A DNA stretch of 64,000 nt from Pagrus major (taxonomy: Eukaryota > Chordata > Actinopteri > Spariformes > Sparidae). The DNA is taken from contig NC_133215.1 in assembly GCF_040436345.1 (NCBI RefSeq), positions 35,710,306 to 35,774,305 of the forward strand, in the 5' to 3' direction. A program made the position numbers and the translations under genes. The number at the start of each line of letters is the position of its first letter. Position 1 is the stretch's first letter. Below, in pieces: positions 54,935 through 64,000 of the stretch. The notes below the pieces were generated by a model. It did no database searches, was not told the DNA's origin, and saw only the letters and a program-made list of their open reading frames with translations.

Positions 54935-57442
54935 GTGTGTCACAGTACAGGTGGACTGACCTATGCAGAGTGTCAGGTAGAGCAGTCCCATCCTGATGTC
55001 CAGTCTGAAGAACAGGATGACATTGGCCACTTTGCTGAACAGGATGATGTTGCCCACATGCTGCTCCACAGTTACTGACATGAACACATGAGATTTATAA
55101 TTAGCAGAAGATAATTGTTATTTTCTGAGCAGTGCTGTCCGCTGTGTTTGAGAGGAGACCGAATGACAATAACTGGTATTCAGTAAAATGTACTATTATA
55201 AAGCAGAAAACAAGGGAAGGAAATTCAGCTCATTGAATGCATTTCTTCAATAATTTAATTCAGTGGAAAAACATGAAACAATACAGTTTTCACTTAAAAG
55301 CCAGATATTATAAAACACGATGTGACATTGAATGACATGTACAGTCAAAGAAGCAACTTTGGTCCTGTGCATTGGTTTAATCTTACTTTTAACATTACAT
55401 TTCCCAACTAACTTTATGTGGGTCATGGTTTGGGGATGTACAATCATCATCCATACATCAGATTATATAATGAAGTCCTCATATTCTGCTCAGGAAAAAC
55501 ATTGAGAACTAAACAGGAAAAAAGACATTTACTTACTCGCTCGTCTGTTCTTCATCATGACGATGGCACTGAGGAACATGAGGATCTCCACCTCTCTCTG
55601 TGAACACAAACATGACATAAATGTGGCCATCCATGTTTACCAGTCTGTTCATGCTGGTTTCATCAATCAAGACTTGTACCAACATGCTTTGATCCGAGAT
55701 GTTGACAGACAACATTTAACATATCTCGTCAGTGTCGAGCTGAAAAACAAGGCAGACTGCTGGGCTATGGACAGAGTGGAGTAACAACAACCTTGATGTC
55801 AGACTATGTGGTCATTTTAAATATGATGCACACGGACGTCCAATAAACCCAGACCTGTGGACGCCTTTTGACATAATAACTGTATAATGTGCCTGTAGAA
55901 GATAGAGGGAATAAAGGCACTGGGGTGAAGATGTCCATAAAATCTTCTTGTTCTTGACTGCATGTGAATTCTGTAGAGCCCGACCGATATGTGATGTGAA
56001 TGTACTGCAGAACTGACTGAATGACTAACAACAGATGTGTCTGATAGAAGTAAGCAGAGCGCCTTGTTGCAGTGGTTCAGCACTCGGACAATCAGACCTC
56101 CTGAAAACTTTGGGACAGTCCTGAATTATGAGTTGAACTACAAGCAAATCCTCAAATCCTGTCCCAAAAATGTGTAGTAACAGATAATAAGAACGAGCCA
56201 TAAGAGGAATGTGTGTATGCTGTGAGACTTGACTTGAAGGCAATAATGCTGAGGACTTGGTGACACAGTAAAACTGAAAAGTGCTGCTCTGGGCACATCT
56301 TTTATTTGGAAGTGCTGCCAAATTGTCATGAATAATTAATAACATAGGCCCAACAAGCTGCTGCTGTCACCAGAATACAGAACATTCTAAATTCAAATGA
56401 GAGAGCTCTTCCATTGAATTATCAATTGATTTGAATGGAATAGTCGATCAATAGTGTTATCCCCCTCTTTAAGTAAATTTAACTTCTACAATATGTCTAA
56501 TCATTCTACCTTCAGATGAGATTACAAGAACACCTGGTGGTCACTGGTCAAGAAGTGTTAATGTCATGTCCTGCTCAATACAGGCACAATCCTGCCTTCT
56601 ATACCACATAGTGCTCATCACCAATGTCACCACCTTACTTTGCTTTAAAGGGAACACTGTATATTATAATACATATTTATGGAAAATAAGACACAAATAA
56701 AGCGCCACCATAGTTTCACAAAACACCCCCCCAACAAGATTTTACATAGGGCCCCCAAAAATGGAGAAACGGCCCTGAGTCAATACAGGATCGGTTTAGG
56801 TTCGTATGAAACCTTGACTCGTATACTTTCATGCATCGATTCTCCTTTTAATAATTAAAGTTAATGTCGTTAAAGGACGCCCGTAATTTTGCTCACGTTA
56901 GCATCCTACACCACTATACTGAATGGCGCTTCTGCATTCAAATATACGCTGATTTACAGACTCCATCTTAGCCGTATATAACATCATAGCTCAATTATGT
57001 GTAGTAAGCTATCAATTAAGTTTTGTGACTGGAATATATCTGCCAATAAGTAAAACAGTTTGAATTTCCAGTGACCGTAGTTTGTCCTGTCATCCTCTCC
57101 CTGTAGCTAGGAGCAGCTAATGTCACCTGGCCCTTGCTGTCAGCCTGTCCACCGGTCCTCCCTGCGCTCCTCCGCTGCCCAGCTAGCTAACTACCGCTGC
57201 GTAATACAGATTCCTGAAAAGCAATTTGTGACATTCTAGCAGTTTCCACGGACCCAGTCAAAGTCGCAGGAGTTGCCGTCCTCTCGCTGTGTGGCCAGAT
57301 GGTCGCAGATGCCAGGCGTTTTGCGAACAGCTAGGAAGGCTATGGACATGAAGAGAGAAGCTACATAATACGGCTTCAGCAGCCACTTGTACACCTGCGG
57401 GAGGTGGTACAGGAAAGCGAATAACGGCGTTAGGAGAGCCAT
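51290..57442 (-). CDS. tmx2: Thioredoxin-related transmembrane protein 2
   Basis: ER membrane protein of the PDI superfamily, linked to ER redox and mitochondria-ER contact sites. Eight minus-strand exons join in frame: 57442-57254, 55597-55537, 55074-54961, 54448-54372, 54264-54158, 54072-54007, 53875-53746, 51469-51290. The product has 307 residues (human 296). N-terminal and internal hydrophobic segments lie near 26-40, 66-78 and 103-125. Conserved landmarks are [75 protein letters not shown] and [14 protein letters not shown]. The active-site position reads S167-P-E-C170 rather than CxxC (human SNDC). The acidic tail ends in KKDK, an ER-retrieval signal. The start ATG is at 57442-57440, at a CpG-rich promoter. 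The last intron (51470-53745) holds two hAT-type elements. Convergent with zdhhc5. Confidence 0.94.
51680..52287. mobile_element. hAT-type non-autonomous element
   Basis: Left end CAGGGCTCTATCTAATGTACAGCAC. The right end read inward is GACGGCCCTATTTAGACGGTCTAAAGCAC. Sub-terminal GCGCAAGTGCCGC and GCGCCATGTGCCGC match this family's style. Inverted ends about 25 bp with mismatches; no clear 8-bp duplication. No transposase. In tmx2 intron 7. Confidence 0.6.
53029..53609. mobile_element. hAT-type element, CAGTGTTTCCCACA ends
   Basis: Starts CAGTGTTTCCCACA and ends TGTGGGAAACACTG, a perfect 14-bp inverted terminus. Inside each end lies a further match (TTTGTGGCGGTTTGCCACA versus ATGTGGCGGTGGCTG). 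Flanks share TTGTAA, a likely decayed target duplication. The interior is unusually CpG- and GC-rich compared with the surrounding intron, with no recognised protein. In tmx2 intron 7. Confidence 0.72.
54523..54745 (+). repeat. Transposon/LINE-derived patch
   Basis: The first ~65 bp (CACTACAGGACAGCCTTCTTCTGACAGG..., GGACTCTTGTGTTG) match a part of the Tc1 relic at 45543-45605. The rest ends in ATTGGGCTATGATAAAGTTTGACTTTGACA, a LINE 3'-UTR-like tail. In tmx2 intron 3. Confidence 0.5.
54896..54940. repeat. (GT)n microsatellite
   Basis: About 21 GT units with one GC interruption, near the tmx2 exon 3 splice donor at 54960. Confidence 0.94.
55598..57253. other. tmx2 intron 1
   Basis: No exon or gene. 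A fragment TAGAGCCCGACCGATAT near 55974 is the same hAT-type terminus as at 20084. Nothing else was recognised. Confidence 0.5.
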
Positions 57443-57620
57443 TTTCTATTTAGTTGTCTCGCCCCGACTTCAACGCGAATTAAACCCCGAACAGGCCGAG
57501 GTACCCGGTGATGGAGCCGTTAGCTTAATGTGACCGCTCGACGCTGACATGAACGTAACCGGAGATACAGCTTCCGGTTTAGATGTTAAAATAAAATCAT
57601 TTATGGTTAGATGTCGCTCA
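57443..57620 (-). promoter_or_regulatory. tmx2 promoter / 5' UTR
   Basis: A short CpG-rich stretch directly upstream of the tmx2 ATG in AT-rich surroundings. It contains ACCGGAGA and CTTCCGGTTT (ETS-like GGAA cores) at about 57558-57581. Two ATTGG (inverted CCAAT) boxes lie farther upstream near 57937 and 57963. No TATA box is obvious. This fits a housekeeping-type promoter; the start site cannot be fixed from sequence. Confidence 0.5.
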
Positions 57621-58040
57621 CTGCGCGACCTTTAAATGTATTTCATTGTACTGTAAAATGTATTTTTAGTCAGTAAAATATGTTTGAATTTTATTTTTTA
57701 TAGGTTTATGTGGTATTCACACCGACGAGGGTGTTTTCTAACATATGTTAACACGTAGTCTGCCTGCTTTAAACTTGAAGGTAGAAGACCTAACTTCCTG
57801 TATAACTGCGGTTAACTCTCGGAAGCTTGATTCAGCTCTGTAGTTTGCAGTCGGCAAAATTGTAAAGAAATCCTCATTTAAAGGGGCGGAGAGACGAGCG
57901 GAGGTCAACCAGGACGAATGTGTTATAACAGGCGCTGATTGGTCAGGGCAGACAACACTGGTGATTGGTTCATTGCAGCATAATAAATACAAATGCCTGT
58001 CCCACTGGAAGGGTATTTCTTAATTTACATCAATGGCTGG

Positions 58041-59148
58041 TAGTGATGTGCGATACTGCAAGATTTGGTATTGATCCAATACCAAGTAAATACAGGGCCA
58101 GTATCGCTGATACCGATACCGATGACGATACCGATACTGATACTTTTTAATAATTAAGGTGGATGCATCACCAAATTGCTAAATCTGAATTAATTTTCAT
58201 GACCGTTAAGTGTTTTTGTGATTTTTCCTTTGGATTCTTAATTAGTTAAAACCCAGGACAGAATTTGGGTAAAGTTTATAGGTAAATAGAAAATACTTAA
58301 TTATCATAATAAAAGTTTTTGTTCAGAAACAATAGAACAGTAACAAAACATTTTTTCCCCATACATTGTCACTTCTGGATTTGTTTCTTAAATAAACAAA
58401 GTGCACAAAACTCACTCGAGAACAAATTAAAACAAATTCTTTTTTCAGGTAGTGCTCAGAAACTATAATACAATAATTAAATACAATTTCTCCCTTCATT
58501 GCACTTCTTTTCTGGATTTTTTTCTTAAATAAACAAAGTGTACACAATTATCACTCCACAACAAATGTTATAAAACATTTGAAACAAATTCTTTTTTGTT
58601 TGTTTTCTTTCACATGATTTTTCAGATGCTTGTATAAATTTGTTGTGTTACTACTGTGTCTTACAGCCTTTTTACAAATTATACAGCTTGCCGTTGTTTC
58701 ATTTTCGGCCTGAAAATACAGCCACACGGCTCCTCTTCCTCTCTGACATTCTTCTGCTCGTCTCTGTGCTGTTTGTGTGTGTGTGCAGCTGGCTGAGCCT
58801 GCTTGCTTGCCTGGCGCTGCTGAGTCACGTGACTACGGTGGGTGGCTGTGGCTCAGGGGTAGAGCCAGCGTCTTGTTATCGGAAAGTTGCTGGTTCAATT
58901 CCCCTGGTCTGGTCATGTCTAAGTGTCCCCTGGTCATGTCTAAGTGTCCTTGGGCAAGATACTGAACCCCATACTGCTCCTGATGTGCTGGTCGGCATCT
59001 TGCATGGCAGCCACCGCCATCAGTGTATGAATGTATGTATGAATTACTGTAAGTTGCTTTGGACAAAAGCGTCTGCTAAATGTAATGGTACAACATCAAT
59101 CACAGGAGAGGCACTTAGACAGACAGCCAGCTCGCCAGCCCACCACTA
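58041..59148. mobile_element. hAT-type element with near-perfect TSD, carrying a SINE
   Basis: Flanked by ATGGCTGG (58033-58040) and ATGGCTAG (59149-59156), an 8-bp duplication with one difference. The left end TAGTGATGTGCGATAC and right end read inward TAGTGGTGGGCTGG are short inverted termini. Sub-terminal repeats of ATACCGAT occur at 58098-58142. The transposase is not recognisable. A SINE (58840-59089) is inserted in its right part. Confidence 0.6.
58840..59089 (+). mobile_element. tRNA-derived SINE
   Basis: Pol III promoter boxes: A box TGGCTCAGGGGTAGAGC at about 58850 and B box GGTTCAATTCC at 58892. The 3' body GTAAGTTGCTTTGGACAAAAGCGTCTGCTAAATGTAATG is typical of fish V-SINE-like elements. 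An internal 21-bp unit (GGTCATGTCTAAGTGTCCCCT) is duplicated in tandem at 58911-58952. Confidence 0.85.
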
Positions 59149-59840
59149 ATGGCTAGTAAACTAGGATGTATTAATTATTCACTTATTTGTCTACCAGTGC
59201 TTCGAGGTCCATTTACTCAGGGGGGATTTGTAAAAAAAAAAGGAAGAGGAAAATATTTGGCACCTTTTACCCACAACAAGAATTAGGCCTATGCAACTCA
59301 CAGATAAACACGCGAGGAATGGAAAGTGAAAATGTTTTGTTATATTTATAGAAACATTGCTGCAGCAATCAATAAATCAAATGCTCTTGACAAATGAAAG
59401 AAAAGAATCCAGAATCTGTGGCTGTTGCAGGCCTCAAATAAGCTCATCTTATCACTGATTCAGCCTGCATGAAATGATTGGACAGGCTACCTGTCTCTTT
59501 TCTTACGTACCTGCCTGCCTGCCCATGTACTTTTTTGGATATGACCAGTCTTCCACAAGGCTACATGGATATAACAAACATAAAGCTATCAGTGAGCTAG
59601 TGCCACAAGAACGGCAGAGAAAGCGAAGCCAAAATGTCCCAATACTAACGTACTAGCTTGACAGTGGTGAGTACCAACAATAGCCATGTTCGTTGTTTCC
59701 ATGCATTATGATAATATGTTTCCTTACATGTGAGTGAGACATGAAGTTGCCTAGTTAGATATGGTTTGCAATGACAACAATGTGCTGCATTCACAGTACA
59801 CAGCCACTTAGTCTGCTGTTCAGTAGCTACCTAACTCAGT

Positions 59841-60035
59841 AGCACAAAGCACACCGCCCTGAGCCCAATAAAAGAGCTGCTACAGCAGCAACACACTCCT
59901 TAAGCTGCTTACGCACTTCTTTAGCGGCTAACGCACACCTTTAGCTGCTAACGCTAGCACAAAGCACACAGCCCCTGGGGCTAATAAAAGAGCTACTGCA
60001 GCAGCAACACTTGTCTTAGGCAACTAACGTTAGCA
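59841..60035. repeat. Tandem duplication, period about 115 bp
   Basis: AGCACAAAGCACACCGCCC..AATAAAAGAGCTGCTACAGCAGCAACAC at 59841 recurs with few changes at 59956. The second copy is truncated. A GCTAACGC motif repeats between them. Confidence 0.7.
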
Positions 60036-60968
60036 GTCGGTGTCAGTGTAGTTAAGCAGTGCACATTCATGTGTTTCAGAGGAGTAGCGCTGAAGGGAAG
60101 AGGTGGAATTTTTTTTTGGTCAGATGCTTTCCAAATTTAGCTTGCTCTTGCTGGTTTCTACAGTCTTATCAACCTCAACTTGAATTCATCTCATCAGAGT
60201 GAAGACAGTGGTTTGTATTAAACTGCAGCCTTTTTCACAGCAGACTTGATTTATCATAATAGGAAAAGTTCAGGTGTCACTGACATTAATTGTGTCGCTT
60301 TAATCAATGTGTCCCTGTAAACCACAAGAAGTGAGCCAACATTCATAAATCTGGGACTCTGAAACTAAAGCAGCTAAATGGAATTCAGCATCTCAAATTG
60401 TCTTCATTTATAGAAGAAGAGAAGGAAAAGTTTAGTGCCCATTTTTTTTGTGGTTCACTGTGACTTTACAAACTGTAGGTTAGTAGGTAAAAGTAGGTCA
60501 AATGTTTTTTAGTGGACTGAGATAAACTACAGCGGTTCATTCCCCTGAACATGCTATTGTGAAACATATTAAGTCTGGATGCCGTGTAGTCAAGGAAATT
60601 ATTTCCTGTCTGTAACAGTGTTGTGTAACTAGTGCTGCCTCCTCCTGTTTTTGTTGCTTTGTGGTTTATTCTCATCATGGTAAGGTGGTGGGAATTCGTT
60701 TTTTTTTAAAAAAACACTGAGAGCAAGCTGGGGGTAAGTTAACAAAAAACATTCTTTCTCAGTAACCTAAGTAGAATGGAGCCATGTGGAGGTTTTCAGA
60801 CATTGACTTGTAAAGCTCTACTGTCTCGCCAGTATCTGTCAGTGGACAGTGGGGTCAGATCAGTGTTGTCCTTTGAAGATTGGAGGAAAGAGTTTTTCTT
60901 TGGGCAGTTTTCACAGCAATACTCAAAGTTGTTGTTAAATGTCATATGTCTGTTTGAACATTTGACAG

Positions 60969-61055
60969 TACCACTGATCCAGTGACGTACAGCCCAAGAC
61001 CAAAAATGAATCCGCTGAGGAAGGGGGCCTCAATGGACATCCGTTCAAACCTCAG
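60969..61055 (+). other. Possible internal exon of an unrecognised gene
   Basis: 87 bp between TTTGACAG and CAG|GTAAAT with exactly one open frame (TDPVTYSPRPKMNPLRKGAS...). Its length is a multiple of three, so it could be a phase-neutral internal exon. The acceptor's pyrimidine tract is poor and no companion exon was found. Product not recognised. Confidence 0.22.
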
Positions 61056-61236
61056 GTAAATCTACCTGCCCTGCAGCATTCCTCACATATCTCACATCAT
61101 CTGTTTTTACCATTCAGGCCTAAACCTCCTCTATCATGGAGCACTGGTGCCTCCAAGAATCATCCACCCCGGACAAACAGGACACCACAAAACTATGGAG
61201 GACTTCCATGGGCTCCTGCTTCCTTCCATTACATTA

Positions 61237-61443
61237 GATAAACAATTTAAACTGTTGTTGTCTAACAACACATCTTGTCATCTGATTTGGAGGCATTTCT
61301 GCCAGAAACCCCCACCAAAAAACAGAAATGTAAGACGGGAAAAGATAGAAAACTCTGATATAATATGTCAATCATTATATGAATTTTGATACATTAAGTC
61401 AAAAGTTATGAAACGGTCAGACTTAGAATTCTTCAACTCCAAC
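61237..61443. repeat. 207-bp direct repeat, left copy
   Basis: Begins GATAAACAATTTAAACTG and ends TTCTTCAACTCCAAC. Equal in length to 62775-62981; by eye one mismatch in 207 positions. Together they bracket the GC-rich insertion. Confidence 0.95.
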
Positions 61444-62742
61444 ACTAGAATAATAACAAAATCAAAAAGAAATAAAAAGAATTAATTAGGGGGGGGAAAA
61501 AGAGAAAAAAAAAAAAAAAAAACACATATAAAATAAAATAAATAAAAACACAAATATGGCGGGGCCTGGGTTGCCTGCCCTTGCACAGTGGGGTGCCCGG
61601 GGGATGGGGGGCCCCGGGTGTCCCCCCCCCCCCCCCAATCTCTGTGCTACTTCCCTGCAGCCCTGGCCCCCGTTGGACCTGGTCCTTGGCTGCCGCCAGC
61701 GGGGGTGCATCTATCCTGGAGGTCGCCGTGTGGTTTTCCCTGGGGGTGGATGGGTTCCGGCCTTGGAGGGGTGCTACGACCGTCACCGGGGGGACCATCT
61801 GTGCCCCGGGGGTCTGGTCTTCGGCTGTGGGACACGGGGCTGTGCGGGGCTGAGGGGTTGGATCGACTAGGGGGATGGGGGGAAATGCCTTGCCCCCCTC
61901 CTGCTCCGGTGCGCTGGCTGGCTGGCCCTGGCCCGGCCTCCTTCGGCGGCCTGTCTGCCTGCTCCTGGGCTCTGCGGGTTGGGTTGACTCCTGGGCTCAA
62001 CCGATGGGGGAGGGTGGTGGTGTGGCGGGGGTGTCCATTGGGTGCGTATGGGTCTTCCCCCTGCCCCCCTCCTCTTCGGGGGGGCCTGGGGGCCGGCCTG
62101 GGCGCCCCGGCGGTACCCGACTTCATCTGGTCTGGGTCCTCTGCTAGACTGTGGTCCTGGGTCCCCCCAGGTGCTTTTGGATCCTACGGCCTGACTAATC
62201 TGGCGACCGGGGTGGGAGGCTGACCCGCCTGGCTGATCGGACCCAAGTGGTAACAAGTGCACCGGTAGTAGTCTTGTTAGATAAACTAAACCAACACGGT
62301 GGCAACCCTTTGTGACCCAAGCTTTACTAATGATTGTGGCCACTTAGCGTTGCGTCACCAACAACATCACATCGCGGTGTTTTGACGATAGGAGAAAATG
62401 GTTTCACTCTCTATCTGAACACTTCCATTCTTGCTTCTCTTCTCTCTTTTTCTATTTCCCTGCCCTCTGTATGTTTTTCTGTATTTTTATACGTATAGGT
62501 GTACATATGGCGTATTCTACTGTCTCCCACTCACGGTGGTGTCTTAAGCCCTCTTACACAGAATGTTATTAGTTGTCAATAAAAGATAGGCCGATGAACT
62601 AAGAGGGTTGGTGGTAGTTGCATGCACATCACAAGCACTTACACACAAAAAAAAAAAAAAAATACTGCAAGAACAAAACTGCATTCATATATTACAGTTT
62701 GTGACAAATATGACACAAACCAGAAATATATCCATATGCAGA

Positions 62743-62774
<32 letters not shown>
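61444..62774 (+). mobile_element. GC-rich poly(A)-tailed retro-insertion, 1331 bp
   Basis: Inserted between two copies of a 207-bp sequence. Starts with an A-rich leader (61444-61555), then a strongly GC-rich section (61556-62225) with long meaningless Gly/Pro/Trp ORFs on both strands. A pyrimidine-rich section with AATAAA at 62580 follows, then an internal A-run at 62646-62661. It ends in a pure A tract (62743-62774) directly against the right repeat. This is the layout of an RNA-mediated insertion (LINE-driven, possibly a 3' UTR or non-autonomous retroelement). No reverse transcriptase or known protein was found. The family was not identified. Confidence 0.65.
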
Positions 62775-62776
<2 letters not shown>

Positions 62777-62981
62777 TAAACAATTTTAACTGTTGTTGTC
62801 TAACAACACATCTTGTCATCTGATTTGGAGGCATTTCTGCCAGAAACCCCCACCAAAAAACAGAAATGTAAGACGGGAAAAGATAGAAAACTCTGATATA
62901 ATATGTCAATCATTATATGAATTTTGATACATTAAGTCAAAAGTTATGAAACGGTCAGACTTAGAATTCTTCAACTCCAAC
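62775..62981. repeat. 207-bp direct repeat, right copy
   Basis: Begins GATAAACAATTTTAACTG immediately after the A tract and ends TTCTTCAACTCCAAC; then unrelated unique sequence starts. Confidence 0.95.
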
Positions 62982-64000
62982 TGCCTCCCGTCTCAAAATG
63001 ACTCACTTAGTCAAAGTCAAAATGATGACACAAATTATTACAAAATTATTTCTTATTTATTTTGTAATAATTTTGAATGATCCACTTTATCAACCACTTC
63101 ATTGTTGTTTATTTTTGTTTGTTTGTAGCTTTATTCCTCGTGGTAATACAGTAAGCCTCCACACACAGGTGATGTCTTTACATAATTGGAACAATATTAT
63201 TTATGAAATGTGAGTAAGAAATTTACTTCAGCTGAAGTGGAAAATAGCTGAAGATTTCCCACCTGTTTGTATGTAGCAGAGAAATCTCTGCTATTTACTT
63301 TGGAGTGACATCATCCTGTGTTACTCATCAGGAGGCTGTGTTGATTTTGGATGAATGAGCTCATCACCTGTACATTCATGGATTTGACAAAGAAGGTTGG
63401 TTGTTGTAGATGTTTTTGTTGTCGATGCATGTACTAAGGTGGAGAAATACACTAAAAATCGTTAAATCTGATATCATAAGAGTAAAATCCAACAGCACAT
63501 AGTTATCAGTAAAAGGAATAAAAGAATCCTTTTGATTCAAACAGCATCTGTAAATACTTTTTTCATTTTAGATCTGATTTTTGATCTTTTCTGTGTGCAC
63601 TTGTGACTGAACGATTATATCCATCTCCATGCTTGTGTTTATATAAATTGCAGGTGACATAAATATTTACTTTATTTCTTGTTGCTTTCTGTTTCTAAAA
63701 ATGTCCATTATTTTAATCATGGATCCTGAGTTTCAGTCACCTGTCACTTCTAAGTTATTATGTTCATAAAAGTGTAACTCCATGATGCTCTCATCATGAT
63801 CAGCATTATGGCATATATACAAAGTGAGGTCATAAAAATGGGGATGTATTGCTCCTCCAGATGAAACCAAACTATGACATCATCCTCACAGTCAAACAAC
63901 AGTGACCTCACGTTTAACCCTTGACTATTTTTTACAGAAAAAATAAAATAGTTTATTGGGATTATTTGAATTGTGGTATTTTCCTCTGATATCACTGCAC
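62982..64000. other. Right flank, no gene seen
   Basis: AT-rich sequence with no recognisable exon, repeat family or RNA gene up to the window edge. Confidence 0.45.

Noticed and set aside
61588..62343. Long ORFs of 211, 159 and 158 codons on both strands
   Set aside because: They arise from stop-poor GC-rich transposon sequence, overlap each other on both strands, and are Gly/Pro/Arg low-complexity with no domain.

Overview
The window is vertebrate nuclear DNA, almost certainly from a percomorph-type teleost fish. Split genes have GT-AG introns. Long (CA)n/(GT)n tracts, Tc1 and hAT transposon debris, L2/CR1-type LINE 3' ends and a tRNA-derived SINE of typical fish type fill the introns and spacers. 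No bacterial-style operons, CRISPR arrays or RNA genes were found.

Three protein genes could be reconstructed exon by exon. (1) The 3' part of slc43a1 (LAT3-type amino-acid transporter, + strand) ends at 7082; its 5' half lies left of the window. (2) zdhhc5 (palmitoyl acyltransferase, + strand) has eleven coding exons from 24381 to 42742 encoding 842 residues. A probable 5'-UTR exon lies at 22336-23035 and a possible promoter/first exon ends at 15394. (3) tmx2 (thioredoxin-related transmembrane protein, - strand) has eight exons from 57442 down to 51290 encoding 307 residues and ending in an ER-retrieval KKDK. zdhhc5 and tmx2 converge. The set slc43a1/zdhhc5/tmx2 matches the neighbourhood of human 11q12, which supports naming the DHHC gene zdhhc5 rather than zdhhc8. 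med19, which separates ZDHHC5 and TMX2 in human, was not seen.

Layout: 1-7.1 kb slc43a1, with Tc1, LINE and dispersed-repeat insertions in introns. 7.1-14.7 kb is spacer with a fold-back element and a 5'-truncated LINE. 14.7-24.4 kb is the zdhhc5 5' region, containing a cluster of hAT-type elements (two with intact 8-bp target duplications). 24.4-42.7 kb is zdhhc5 coding, with two dead Tc1 elements in introns. 42.7-51.3 kb is spacer/3' UTR with a Tc1 relic and a LINE fragment carrying a perfect 31-bp-stem hairpin. 51.3-57.4 kb is tmx2, with two hAT-type elements in its last intron. 57.6-64 kb is flank with a hAT element containing a SINE, and a poly(A)-tailed GC-rich insertion bracketed by a 207-bp direct repeat.

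The three host genes are ordinary conserved genes that do not form a pathway together. No new multi-gene system was found. The items most worth a second look are the 207-bp duplication around a GC-rich retro-insert, a 48-bp hAT miniature with perfect target duplications, the LINE hairpin, and the rewritten His/Gly-rich tail of zdhhc5. Repeat family names rest on memory of sequence motifs, not on a database search.
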